Source: JANQGH01 sp039819285 (GTDB lineage Bacteria > Pseudomonadota > Alphaproteobacteria > DSM-16000 > Inquilinaceae). Taken from it: a stretch of 24,934 nucleotides of DNA. The notes under the pieces were generated by a model that searched no databases, was not told the DNA's origin, and was given only the letters and a program-made list of their open reading frames with translations. The translations under genes were made by a program, and so were the position numbers. Location of the stretch: NCBI GenBank assembly GCA_039819285.1, contig JBCBSH010000039.1:1-24934 (forward strand), written 5' to 3'. Shown piece by piece: positions 8,008 to 15,743 of the stretch; positions within the stretch are counted from its first letter, which is position 1; each line of letters opens with the position of its first letter.

Positions 8008-8161
8008 CTGGTGGTCCGCAAGCTGGAATTGGCTCCGCATTCGGCCACAACCGCATCGGTCTTGCAAACCATCGGGCGCTCGGCGCTAGGCCGCAATCCA
8101 GCCCGACCGCTTCCTCGTATAGTATTGTGGCTAACAAACCCACTCGATCAGGACGCGCTCG
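8008..8161. other. Divergent spacer between NCS2 permease and transglutaminase-like gene
   Basis: These 154 bases separate two divergent starts. A TATAGT element at 8118-8123 could serve as a -10 box for the plus-strand gene, but no convincing -35 box stands 16-18 bases before it. I see no strong palindrome or riboswitch-like structure. Confidence 0.35.
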
Positions 8162-8935
8162 ATGGGATACGCGAACCAGACCGACAATGGCGTTGCATTA
8201 GAAGACCCGATGCCGCCGGATGCGACCTGCTTGGCGCCAACGTCACAGGTCGATTGCGACCATCCGACCATCGCCGAAACGGCCTCGCGGCTGACCGCCG
8301 GCTTGACCGACCGGGCGGCTAAGGCGACGGCCTTGCACCGCTTTGTGCGCGATGACATCCATTATGGCTGGACACCGGCCTATGATCGGGAGCCCGCCTC
8401 TCGAACGTTGCGCCGCGGCTTGGGGTTTTCGAAGACCAAGGCGGTACTTATGGTCGCTCTGCTTCGCGCCTCAGGCATTCCGGCGCGCATCGCGATGACC
8501 GACATCACCAGCGATATCCTGAAAGGCATCGTCAGTCTGCCGTTCCCTTGGATCGACCATGCGCTCGTGGAGGTCTGGATCGGCGACCGTTGGGTGCGCA
8601 CCGACAGCTACATCGTTGACGCACCGCTGTTGGGTGCAGTCAAGGCTCGGCTGATCAATGACGGGCAGGAATTCGGCTATGGCGTTCATCGCGACGGGAC
8701 CGGCGATTGGGACGGCAAAAGTGACAGCTTTGTTCAATGGGTGACCAGCGCCCAGGAAGACAGGCTTAGCCGGCGCGCGCCCGCGCCCTATCCCGATCTC
8801 AACACCTTCAATACGTTCGGTACGCCGCATCATCGTCTGGGAACGATCGGCCGGCTGGCCTATCGCGCGTTCACGGCACGCGCCAATCGCAAGGTCGACG
8901 CCTTGCGCAACGAGACGGCGATGGCTCTGGCCTAG
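8162..8935 (+). CDS. Transglutaminase-like domain protein with Ser at the catalytic Cys position
   Basis: This is a 257-residue protein with a transglutaminase-like (papain-fold) core. The segment GFSKTKAVLMVALLRASGIPAR (residues 88-109) matches the family helix that normally begins GxC, and WIDHALVEVWIGDRWVRTD (130-148) supplies the usual histidine (His133) and aspartate (Asp148). At the nucleophile position the codon is TCG (8429-8431), giving Ser90 in place of Cys. The protein may therefore be catalytically altered or a non-enzymatic binder. No signal peptide is visible, so it is probably cytoplasmic. The ATG is supported by AGGA about eight bases upstream. Function beyond the fold is not evident. 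Confidence 0.8.
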   Translation: MGYANQTDNGVALEDPMPPDATCLAPTSQVDCDHPTIAETASRLTAGLTDRAAKATALHRFVRDDIHYGWTPAYDREPASRTLRRGLGFSKTKAVLMVALLRASGIPARIAMTDITSDILKGIVSLPFPWIDHALVEVWIGDRWVRTDSYIVDAPLLGAVKARLINDGQEFGYGVHRDGTGDWDGKSDSFVQWVTSAQEDRLSRRAPAPYPDLNTFNTFGTPHHRLGTIGRLAYRAFTARANRKVDALRNETAMALA

Positions 8936-8976
8936 CTTGCCTGTCGTAGCGACCGCCGCGCCCCAGGTAAGGGATC

Positions 8977-9016
8977 GGGACAGAAGCCGCAACACTGGCA
9001 CTATCGGTACTGTCCC
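8977..9016 (+). other. Stem-loop upstream of the hydroxyacid dehydrogenase gene
   Basis: GGGACAG (8977-8983) pairs with CTGTCCC (9010-9016), and inside it GCCG (8986-8989) pairs with CGGT (9005-9008) with one G-U. This leaves a 15-base loop. It lies in the 151-bp spacer after the transglutaminase-like stop. It could be a leader RNA element or part of a terminator, but no U-tract follows. Confidence 0.4.
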
Positions 9017-9024
9017 ATGCTATG

Positions 9025-9059
9025 AGGGGGGGCGCCCGAGGCAAAGCCTCGATCCCCCT
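9025..9059 (+). other. GC-rich hairpin upstream of the hydroxyacid dehydrogenase gene
   Basis: CGAGGC (9037-9042), an AAA loop and GCCTCG (9046-9051) form a perfect 6-bp stem. Outside it AGGGGG (9025-9030) can pair with CCCCCT (9054-9059) across an asymmetric internal loop. The structure ends 27 bases before the ATG of the next gene, which has no clear Shine-Dalgarno sequence. It may be a terminator of the preceding gene, a leader element or an extragenic palindromic repeat. Confidence 0.4.
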
Positions 9060-9086
9060 GGTCATTCCGCAGTACTGAGCGCCCAG

Positions 9087-10016
9087 ATGAATTTCCTGTT
9101 TGTCTCCAATACTGACAGTGCCGAGGATTGGTCACGCGCTCTGTCGGACATCCGTCCCGACATCAAGACGCAGATCTATCCCAACATCGCCGATCCGTCG
9201 GCGATCGACTATGCCCTCGTCTGGCGACCGCCGGCGGGGCTGCTGGCCTCACTGCCCAATCTGAAGCTGATCTTCTCGGTGGGTGCCGGCGTGGACGGTT
9301 TGATCGAGGACCCGACGCTGCCCGCCGGGGTTCCCGTCGTGCGCATGGTCGACCAGGGCTTGACCGAAGGCATGACCGAATACGTCGTCTGGCAGGTGAT
9401 GAACCGCCATCGCCGGGCAGCGCTTTATCGCCAGGACCAGCAGGCGCGGCGCTGGCGCCCTCGCCACCTTAAGCTGGCGCGGAACCGAAGCGTCGGCGTT
9501 CTAGGGTTGGGCGAAATCGGGCGTGACGCCGCGCGCATGCTATCCGCCCTTCGGTTTCAGGTGCTTGGCTGGAGCCGGACGCCGAAGTCCATTGCAGGCA
9601 TCGACTGCCATCATGGCGGGGAGGGGCTGAAGGCTGTCGCGAGAAAGGCGGAGATCCTGGTTTGTCTGCTGCCGCTTACTGACGAGACGGCCGGAATCCT
9701 CAATAGAGACCTGTTTGCCCTGATGCCGCGTGGCGCCTATCTGATCAACGCGGCACGCGGCGGCCACCTGGTTGAGGCGGATCTGCTCGCCGCGCTGGAG
9801 GGCGGCGCCTTGATCGGGGCCAGTCTGGATGTGTTCCGGGAAGAGCCGCTGCCCCAGGACCATCCCTTCTGGTCTCACCCGGACATCACGATGACGCCCC
9901 ACGACGCCAGCTTGACGTCGCCGGCGAGCGGCGTGAGGTCCATCGCCGAAGCGATGGCGTGCCACGAGGCCGGTCGGCCCGTGCCGAACGTGGTTGACCT
10001 AACGCGGGGCTATTGA
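9087..10016 (+). CDS. ghrA: D-2-hydroxyacid dehydrogenase, glyoxylate/hydroxypyruvate reductase A-like
   Basis: This is an NAD(P)H-dependent reductase of the D-isomer-specific 2-hydroxyacid dehydrogenase family, 309 residues, cytoplasmic. The Rossmann motif GLGEIG lies at residues 140-145. The catalytic triad is visible as Arg224 (NAARGG), Glu253 (DVFREEP) and His272 (TPHDA). Its length and overall pattern are closest to GhrA, which reduces glyoxylate and hydroxypyruvate, but substrate choice in this family is hard to read from sequence. The ATG at MNFLFVSN is chosen because the earlier part of the frame (from 8937) covers the two hairpins and has no start signal. Its stop overlaps the convergent NlpC/P60 gene by 7 bp. 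Confidence 0.82.
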   Translation: MNFLFVSNTDSAEDWSRALSDIRPDIKTQIYPNIADPSAIDYALVWRPPAGLLASLPNLKLIFSVGAGVDGLIEDPTLPAGVPVVRMVDQGLTEGMTEYVVWQVMNRHRRAALYRQDQQARRWRPRHLKLARNRSVGVLGLGEIGRDAARMLSALRFQVLGWSRTPKSIAGIDCHHGGEGLKAVARKAEILVCLLPLTDETAGILNRDLFALMPRGAYLINAARGGHLVEADLLAALEGGALIGASLDVFREEPLPQDHPFWSHPDITMTPHDASLTSPASGVRSIAEAMACHEAGRPVPNVVDLTRGY

Positions 10017-10801
10017 TCGATCCGCCGTGCGCCGATGATGCCCTGACCTTCGCGCTGTTCGAGTCGGGCGGCCAGCTGCGCCACCGGTTCCTCGACGACC
10101 TGCATCGGGTCGCTGCTTGCGTTGACGCAGTCGACCGCGTTGACCATCAGGGCCACGTGACCGGGGAAGAAGACAACATCGCCACGTTGGAGTCCGGATG
10201 CCGGGTCGATCGGCCTTCCGACCTCGCGCGACTGATCGCCACTGTCTCTCGGCGCTGCAATGCCGGCGGCCGCGAGCGACAGCTGCACCAGACCGGAACA
10301 GTCCAGCCCGAGGCTGGACCGCCCGCCCCAAAGATAGGGGACACCGACGAACCTGAGCGCCGTACCCGTCCAATCCGGCGCCCGCGTGTCGATCGGCGCG
10401 AGAGCGACGGAGGCCATCCAACCACCGCCATCGATCTCGACAAAGGCACCCCTTTCGCCAAGCACGGTGACAAGCCCGCTGAAGCTGATGGCACGCAAGG
10501 GCGGCCGCTTGAAATCCGGTTCGGGATAGACGAACGCGCGAAGGGCGATTACCCGGTGGCTGGGCGCTGGGCCGGGCGCCAACCGGTCGGCCTCGCACCA
10601 GCCTTGATAGCCGTCATGGCTGCACGTGCCGAACAGCCAGTCCCCTGCGTCACGCTCAACGTGCAAGCCTTCGCCGTACAACAGCTCGGTGACCATCTCG
10701 GCCGCCGCGTCCGGACGACGGCGCATCGGCACGATGCCACGTCGGGCCTTCAGCTCCATCTGGATGCGTGCCGGATGCCCGGATGCGCGGTCAGCCGGCA
10801 A
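10010..10801 (-). CDS. NlpC/P60 (C40) cysteine peptidase with SH3-like region
   Basis: This is a predicted cell-wall peptidase of the NlpC/P60 family, which cleaves peptide bonds in peptidoglycan stems; 263 residues. An N-terminal SH3-like region (about 20-135, starting ARRGIVPMRRRPD) precedes the catalytic domain. The active-site residues are Cys168 (GLDCSGLVQ), His215 (GHVALMV) and a third polar residue that appears to be Asn227 (CVNASS). No signal peptide is seen. The frame starts at TTG 10801, overlapping the aminopeptidase stop by 11 bp. An ATG at 10759 is an equally possible start and gives 249 residues. It lies directly downstream of a peptidase gene, so the two may process peptides released during wall turnover. 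Confidence 0.85.
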   Translation of the reverse strand: MPADRASGHPARIQMELKARRGIVPMRRRPDAAAEMVTELLYGEGLHVERDAGDWLFGTCSHDGYQGWCEADRLAPGPAPSHRVIALRAFVYPEPDFKRPPLRAISFSGLVTVLGERGAFVEIDGGGWMASVALAPIDTRAPDWTGTALRFVGVPYLWGGRSSLGLDCSGLVQLSLAAAGIAAPRDSGDQSREVGRPIDPASGLQRGDVVFFPGHVALMVNAVDCVNASSDPMQVVEEPVAQLAARLEQREGQGIIGARRIDQ

Positions 10802-12170
10802 AGCGGTCCGCGATCAATCGATAGGCTGCCCGCAATCCCATCGCTTCGCCGCCTTTCGGATGCCCGGGTTTGGCGGATCGATTCCAGGCCATCAGGTCGA
10901 TATGGGCCCATCTGATGCCGTCGCCGACAAACCGCTGCAAGAACAGGGCGGCCGTGATGGCGCCGCCGAACGGCGCGCTGCCCGTATTGTTGATGTCGGC
11001 AACATCGCTCTTGAGCAGGTCATTATAGGGTGCCCACAAGGGCAGGCGCCACAGCGGATCGCGTGCCGCCTCGGCCGCCTTTGCAAAATCGTCGGCCAAA
11101 CCGTCATCGTTTACGAACAGGGCCGGCACGTCCGTGCCCAGCGCCACCCTGGCCGCCCCGGTGAGCGTCGCGAAATCGATCACCAGGTCGGGCTGTTCCG
11201 TGGATGCCTCCGTCAACGCGTCGGCCAGCACCAGCCGACCCTCGGCATCCGTGTTGCCGATTTCGACCGTCAGACCCTTGCGGCTGTTCAGAATGTCGGA
11301 CGGCCGAAAGGCGTTGCCCGACACGGCATTTTCGACCGCGGGCACTAAGACGCGCAGGCGCACCTTCAGGCCGGTGGCCATGATCAGGCGCGCCAGGCCC
11401 AACACATGGGCGCTGCCGCCCATGTCCTTTTTCATCAACAGCATGTTGGCGGCCGATTTCAGGTCGAGACCGCCGGTGTCGAAGCACACGCCCTTGCCGA
11501 CCAGCGTGACCTTCGGCGCAGACGGGTCACCCCAGCGCAGATCGATCAGCCGGGGCGCATTGACCGAGGCCCTGCCGACCGAATGGATCAGGGGATAGTT
11601 AGATGCCAGAAGCGCGTCGCCTTCGATGACCTCGCAACTCGCCCCAAAAGCCTCGGCCAAATCAACCGCCGCCTCGGCCAGCTCCGCCGGGCCCATATCG
11701 TTGGTTGGGGTGTTGATCAGATCACGGGTGAGGTAGGTCGCCTCCAGCGTGGCCGTGACCATCGATCGGTCGGCGCCGTCCGGCCAGATCAGTTTTGCAG
11801 GTTCGCGCGTGGGCTTGCGATAGCGTCGAAAGCGATAGGCGCCCAGACCCCACGCCAGGGCCAAATCCGACGCATCAACGGCATCATTGCCGAGCCGAAA
11901 ACTGCGTTCCGGCAGGCGGTGGGCGAGATCGCCTGCCACCATCGGGTCGGTGCCGTCGCCAGCACCGACCAGGACCTCTGCGCCGCCGGGCAACCAGGCA
12001 ATCTGCCCCGCCTTGGCCTCGAAACCGATGCCGGCAAGATGGCTGGCGATATCCGCCGGTTGGGCGTCACGCCAGGGGCCGAACCCGGCCTCGGTCAATG
12101 GGGTCAGCGTCGCGGTATCGGCGTCGGTGGCGTCGGCAAAACAGAATAGCACGATTGCGGCCTCGAACAT
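10791..12170 (-). CDS. Leucyl aminopeptidase family protein (M17)
   Basis: This is a two-metal aminopeptidase of the M17 family, 459 residues from the chosen ATG (MFEAAIVLFCF), predicted cytoplasmic and usually hexameric. Metal and active-site motifs are intact: LVGKGVCFDTGG (223-234) with Lys238 following, Asp249 in KKDMGG, and NTDAEGR (306-312). It removes N-terminal residues from peptides. A start 30 residues earlier (12260) would overlap the divergent GST start and adds an unlikely Pro/Trp-rich stretch. I see no good Shine-Dalgarno for either. It is transcribed with the NlpC/P60 gene downstream. Confidence 0.88.
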   Translation of the reverse strand: MFEAAIVLFCFADATDADTATLTPLTEAGFGPWRDAQPADIASHLAGIGFEAKAGQIAWLPGGAEVLVGAGDGTDPMVAGDLAHRLPERSFRLGNDAVDASDLALAWGLGAYRFRRYRKPTREPAKLIWPDGADRSMVTATLEATYLTRDLINTPTNDMGPAELAEAAVDLAEAFGASCEVIEGDALLASNYPLIHSVGRASVNAPRLIDLRWGDPSAPKVTLVGKGVCFDTGGLDLKSAANMLLMKKDMGGSAHVLGLARLIMATGLKVRLRVLVPAVENAVSGNAFRPSDILNSRKGLTVEIGNTDAEGRLVLADALTEASTEQPDLVIDFATLTGAARVALGTDVPALFVNDDGLADDFAKAAEAARDPLWRLPLWAPYNDLLKSDVADINNTGSAPFGGAITAALFLQRFVGDGIRWAHIDLMAWNRSAKPGHPKGGEAMGLRAAYRLIADRFAG

Positions 12171-12191
12171 TGCGGTGAGCGGAATGGCCGT

Positions 12192-12219
12192 GCACCTTGC
12201 CCAACCTTGGGCCCGGTGC
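12192..12219. promoter_or_regulatory. Large interrupted palindrome in a divergent promoter region
   Basis: Perfect arms GCCCAA/TTGGGC (12199-12204 and 12207-12212) flank a CC centre. Beyond a two-base gap on each side, GCACC (12192-12196) matches GGTGC (12215-12219). The whole 28-base element lies in the 88-bp spacer between the aminopeptidase (minus) and GST (plus) starts. A dyad at this place suggests a regulator site shared by both promoters; a hairpin role cannot be excluded. Confidence 0.5.
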
Positions 12220-12258
12220 CAAGCCGGCAGCGGACGGTTTGAAGGAAACGACTTGCCC

Positions 12259-12906
12259 ATGACCGACTACACCATCGTGCTGGGCAATAAGGCCTATTCA
12301 TCCTGGTCCTTGCGCGGCTGGCTCGCGCTTCGCCAGACGGGCGTGGCGTTCGACGAAATCGTCATCCCGCTCGATCAGCCGGACTCGCGTGCCAGCATTC
12401 TCGCCCATTCGCCCAGCGGGCGTGTTCCCTGCCTGCTGACCCCGAGGGGGGCGATCTGGGACAGCCTGTCGATCATCGAGTTTCTCGCCGAGAATCATGC
12501 TTCGGCGGAGCTTTGGCCCGCTGACCCGTGGGCGCGCGCTATGGCCCGCACGGCGGCGGCGGAGATGCATGCCGGCTTCGCCGATCTGCGCACCGAGATG
12601 TGGATGGACCTGAAACACAAGCGCCCTGGCGAGGGCCGCACACCGGCCGTTGAGGCCGATATTGAGCGGATCTGCGAGATCTGGGGCCGATGCCGCCAGG
12701 AGTTTGGCGACGGAGGGCCATTTCTTTTCGGGCGGTTCGGCGCCGTCGACGCGATGTACGCCCCGGTCTGCACCCGGTTCGAAACCTACGGGGTCGACCT
12801 GGACCCGACCTGCGCGGCCTATCGCGACGCCGTTCTCAGCCATCCAGACATGGTTGCCTGGACCGAGGCCGCTTTGGCCGAACCATGGGTCCTAGGACCC
12901 CATTGA
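12259..12906 (+). CDS. Glutathione S-transferase family protein
   Basis: This is a cytosolic GST-fold protein of 215 residues, the usual length. The N-terminal thioredoxin-like half contains NKAYSSWSLRGWLAL (residues 10-24), where a serine is the likely glutathione-activating residue, then GRVPCLL and DSLSIIEFLAE (68-78), the glutathione-binding end of the domain. A helical C-terminal domain follows. Such proteins conjugate glutathione to electrophiles or act as peroxidases or isomerases; the specific activity is not readable. An AAGGA lies about 13 bases before the ATG, a long spacing. The next gene follows after 28 bp on the same strand. Confidence 0.88.
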   Translation: MTDYTIVLGNKAYSSWSLRGWLALRQTGVAFDEIVIPLDQPDSRASILAHSPSGRVPCLLTPRGAIWDSLSIIEFLAENHASAELWPADPWARAMARTAAAEMHAGFADLRTEMWMDLKHKRPGEGRTPAVEADIERICEIWGRCRQEFGDGGPFLFGRFGAVDAMYAPVCTRFETYGVDLDPTCAAYRDAVLSHPDMVAWTEAALAEPWVLGPH

Positions 12907-12934
12907 GACGACGCATCTGCAAGGAATCTCATCG

Positions 12935-14014
12935 ATGATGACTGAAGCAAACCCGCGGATCGTTGTTATCGGGGCCGGCATCGTCGGTGCCTCCATCGCC
13001 TATCACCTCGCCGGTCGCGGTGTGCAGGTGACGATCATCGATAAGGGTGCGCCGGCCGCGGGCGCGACCGCCAAATCCTTTGCCTGGATCAACGTTTCCA
13101 GCGCGTTGGATGTCCCCTATGCCCGCCTGCGCAATCAGGCCCTGGGGGAATGGCGTCGGCTGGAGGCTGAGATCGGCCCGGCGCTGGCATTGGAGTGGTG
13201 CGGCACCCTGTTCGCCTCGGCCGAGGCGTCCAGGACCGAGCAACGGGTGGATACCCATGCCGCATGGGGGTTCGACATCCGCAAGCTTGAACGGCGCGAG
13301 ATCGAGGCGCTGGAGCCGGGACTTGTCACTCCACCGTCGGTGGGCGCCATTGCCGCCGGGGAAGGAGCCGTCGAACCCGTGGCGGCGACAGCCGCGCTCG
13401 TTGATGGCGCCCAGCGGGCTGGCGTGCAACTCATCACCAACAATGAGGTCCGTCGCATCAATGCGCCAGGCACCAGGGTGGGCGCCGTCGAACTAGCCGA
13501 CCGGCAGGTTCCGGCGGACATCGTGGTCGTTGCGGCCGGCACGGAAGCGCCCGCGCTTTGTGCGCCGTTCAACGTCGATGTTCCGATCCATCCCTCGCCA
13601 GGACTTATCCTTCGGTTTGAGACATCAGGTCGATTGCTCAACCATGTTGTGGTGACATCGGATATGGAGTTGCGCCAGGTTTCGGATAATCAGTTGCTTG
13701 TTGGCGCCGACTATCCCGATGAGGCCGCCGGGGAGACAGTGGATGGCGTCGCCCAGCGTGTGACCGGGCAAATCGGGACAAGACTACGCGGTGGCGAAAC
13801 CGCGACCCTGACCGGCGTCGAGGTCGGGGTCCGGCCCATGCCCTCCGACGGGTTCCCGATCGTCGGCTTCAGCGCTAAGGTCGATGGCCTCTATCTCGCC
13901 GCCATGCATTCCGGCGTGACGCTCGCGCCCGCCATTGGCCGGTTCGCGGCGATGGAGATTGTGGATCGGACGGCGGTGGCTGCGCTCGACGATTACCGGC
14001 CCACACGCTTCTGA
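12935..14014 (+). CDS. FAD-dependent oxidoreductase, DAO family
   Basis: This is a flavoprotein of the D-amino-acid oxidase/glycine oxidase superfamily, 359 residues. The dinucleotide-binding motif GAGIVGASIAYHLAGRG begins at residue 13. The FAD-contacting C-terminal part shows RPMPSDGFPIVG and AAMHSGVTLAPAIGR. Members oxidise amines, amino acids, sarcosine or similar compounds at the C-N bond. The substrate here is unknown. An AAGGA ribosome-binding site lies before two consecutive ATG codons. It is probably co-transcribed with the GST gene 28 bp upstream. Confidence 0.87.
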   Translation: MMTEANPRIVVIGAGIVGASIAYHLAGRGVQVTIIDKGAPAAGATAKSFAWINVSSALDVPYARLRNQALGEWRRLEAEIGPALALEWCGTLFASAEASRTEQRVDTHAAWGFDIRKLERREIEALEPGLVTPPSVGAIAAGEGAVEPVAATAALVDGAQRAGVQLITNNEVRRINAPGTRVGAVELADRQVPADIVVVAAGTEAPALCAPFNVDVPIHPSPGLILRFETSGRLLNHVVVTSDMELRQVSDNQLLVGADYPDEAAGETVDGVAQRVTGQIGTRLRGGETATLTGVEVGVRPMPSDGFPIVGFSAKVDGLYLAAMHSGVTLAPAIGRFAAMEIVDRTAVAALDDYRPTRF

Positions 14015-14074
14015 GCCTGGCCGAACCCCAGGGCACCGTGCAGCCGCTTCGAACGTCGAACTGGCTCTTTTGAC
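14015..14074. other. Convergent spacer
   Basis: Sixty bases separate the DAO-family stop from the TAXI protein stop. I see only a short TTCGA-ACG-TCGAA dyad and no GC hairpin with a T-run, so no confident terminator. Confidence 0.4.
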
Positions 14075-15238
14075 CTATCCCTGCGGCGAAAGCAGGGCCT
14101 GCGCCTCGGCAAGCGATTCCGGCGTGTTTTCCGGCCTCAAGGAGGGTTGATCCGTGCTTCGCGGCGCCAGGCCGACCAGCCGGTAAAAGGCCTCGGCCCC
14201 AGGGTGGATGGGAATAGGGACGCCGCGCATGGCGTCGACCATGACGATGTCGCGCCCCCGCGGGTGGCTGTTGGTCAAGAGCGTCGAGGTGGTGGGGTGC
14301 CACAGCGCCCTGGTCAGTCGATAGACGGTGTCGTTATCCAGAGACCGCCGGACCACCAACAGCGATCCCACCCCAAGCGTGCGCTGCGCCTCCACGCCCT
14401 CGTAGCTCGCCCCGCTAATCCGCGTGCTGACCAGAAAGGGCTGCTGATAGATCAGTTGTATGACCTCGGCGCCATCGACCGGGATCAGCCTGATGTCGTG
14501 CCGTTCGGCCAGGTCAGCCACCGCCAGTATCGGTGCCCCGCCCACGATCAGAAATGCGTCCAGCCCGCCCTCTGCCAACAGGTCGGCCGACTCTTCCGGT
14601 CGCAGGTACGACGCGTCCATGTCGTCCTCGGTGATGCCAAACGCCTCGAGCAGACTGCGCGCCAGAACCAGGGTGCCCGAGCCGATCGGCCCCAGAGAAA
14701 CACGATGGCCGGCGAGATCCGCGAACTCATGGATGTCGCTTTCGGCATCGACGACGACGTGAAGCTGTTCGGTATAGAGCCGGCCGATGGCGGCGATGTC
14801 GACCATCGGCGGCTGGCCGGTGAACGGGCCGGTGCCGGTAACGGCCCAGAAGGCGACGTCGGCTTGAACCATGGCGGCCTCGATAACGCCGCTCTGAAGC
14901 ATCTCGATATTGGCCACCGACCCCTCGGTGGTCAGGGCCACCGCGATCAGGCCAGGCACGCCGCAGGTGCCGCCATGGTCACAGTCCGGGGCGCCCGGCG
15001 GGCCGGAAATCGCCGAGGCAATCATGCCGCCGATCGGAAAATAGGTGCCGCCCGCCGTCCCCGTCCCGATGCGGAAAAACCTCAACTCCTGGCCGTCGGC
15101 GGATCGATCGGCAAGCAACAGAGCCCCCAGCGCCACCAGAGCCGCCAGGATCAGGGCGCCGATGGCTTTACGTCCGGCCGCGACGTGCCGGTAGGGGTCT
15201 TGCTGGTTGTAGTCGGGCTTCAGTCTGTTGCCGGCCAT
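14075..15238 (-). CDS. TAXI-family TRAP transporter solute-binding protein, membrane-anchored
   Basis: This is a periplasmic binding protein of the TAXI (TRAP-associated extracytoplasmic immunogenic) family, 387 residues from the ATG at MAGNRLKPDYN. A single hydrophobic helix (about residues 23-43) has no clear cleavage site, so it is probably an N-terminal anchor. The mature part opens with the family hallmark FRIGTGTAGGTYFPIGG and continues with SVANIEMLQSG and ADVAFWAVTGTGPF. An insert PDCDHGGTCG holds two cysteines that may form a disulfide. These proteins normally deliver substrates to a fused TRAP permease (DctM/DctQM type), but none is visible here. The start is four bases after the HupE-like stop, so it is in that operon. 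Confidence 0.88.
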   Translation of the reverse strand: MAGNRLKPDYNQQDPYRHVAAGRKAIGALILAALVALGALLLADRSADGQELRFFRIGTGTAGGTYFPIGGMIASAISGPPGAPDCDHGGTCGVPGLIAVALTTEGSVANIEMLQSGVIEAAMVQADVAFWAVTGTGPFTGQPPMVDIAAIGRLYTEQLHVVVDAESDIHEFADLAGHRVSLGPIGSGTLVLARSLLEAFGITEDDMDASYLRPEESADLLAEGGLDAFLIVGGAPILAVADLAERHDIRLIPVDGAEVIQLIYQQPFLVSTRISGASYEGVEAQRTLGVGSLLVVRRSLDNDTVYRLTRALWHPTTSTLLTNSHPRGRDIVMVDAMRGVPIPIHPGAEAFYRLVGLAPRSTDQPSLRPENTPESLAEAQALLSPQG

Positions 15239-15242
15239 CGCG

Positions 15243-15743
15243 CTACATGCCTTCGAACAGCAACCAGGCGCCAAGCGCGGCGAGACCCAGCCCAAGCAGG
15301 CGAGGTACCCCGGCGGCGAAGCCCGACCCCGACATCGCCGTAAGCCCGATGCCCGAAGCCATGGCGATCAGGGTACCGCAGACCAGTCCCAACCATCTGA
15401 GCGGCACATAACTTGCGCCGCCCAAAAAGCAATAGCCGACAAACAGGCCGACCAGCAGAACCACCAGGATCGACAGGCCCGCCGGCGCCGGAACCGCGAG
15501 GACAATCAGTACGCCCAGAACGATCACGGCGACAGGCATGGCCACGTCGGCGATCGGCAGCAAGGATGGGATGACCGGGATGATGGCGCCGATAAGCAAA
15601 CCAATCAGGTAGGCCAGCGGCAGTTGCCGTGCCCGGTGTCGACCAAGCTGCTCGGCCCAGATGCCGCAGCCGATCATAGTCGCCAGCAAGGGCAGGATGC
15701 CGAACGGCATCGCCAAGCCCTGACCGAAATCGCCAGCCAACAT
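15243..15743 (-). CDS. HupE/UreJ-like six-helix membrane protein lacking the metal-site histidines
   Basis: This is a 166-residue integral membrane protein with six predicted helices. The pattern FGQGLAMPFGILPLLATMIGCGIWAEQLG near the N-terminus, followed by LPLAYLIGLLIGA, matches HupE/UreJ proteins, which transport nickel or cobalt. The HupE-type HPxxGxDH motif is replaced by MPFGILPL, and the later HGxAH-like site reads VGYCFLG. No metal-binding histidine or aspartate remains, and there is no signal peptide. It starts within the MFS stop (TGATG) and ends four bases before the TAXI gene. The family call is from recall and moderately sure; nickel transport is unlikely. Confidence 0.6.
   Translation of the reverse strand: MLAGDFGQGLAMPFGILPLLATMIGCGIWAEQLGRHRARQLPLAYLIGLLIGAIIPVIPSLLPIADVAMPVAVIVLGVLIVLAVPAPAGLSILVVLLVGLFVGYCFLGGASYVPLRWLGLVCGTLIAMASGIGLTAMSGSGFAAGVPRLLGLGLAALGAWLLFEGM

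Noticed and set aside
8008..8067. Twenty extra N-terminal residues for the NCS2 permease
   Set aside because: A Cys/Arg-rich stretch unlike transporter N-termini. MAKRPDDLIYAV at 8007 is a normal start.
14147..15343. A 398-codon plus-strand frame antisense to the TAXI gene
   Set aside because: Gln/Arg/His-rich shadow; the minus strand carries the TAXI hallmark sequence.
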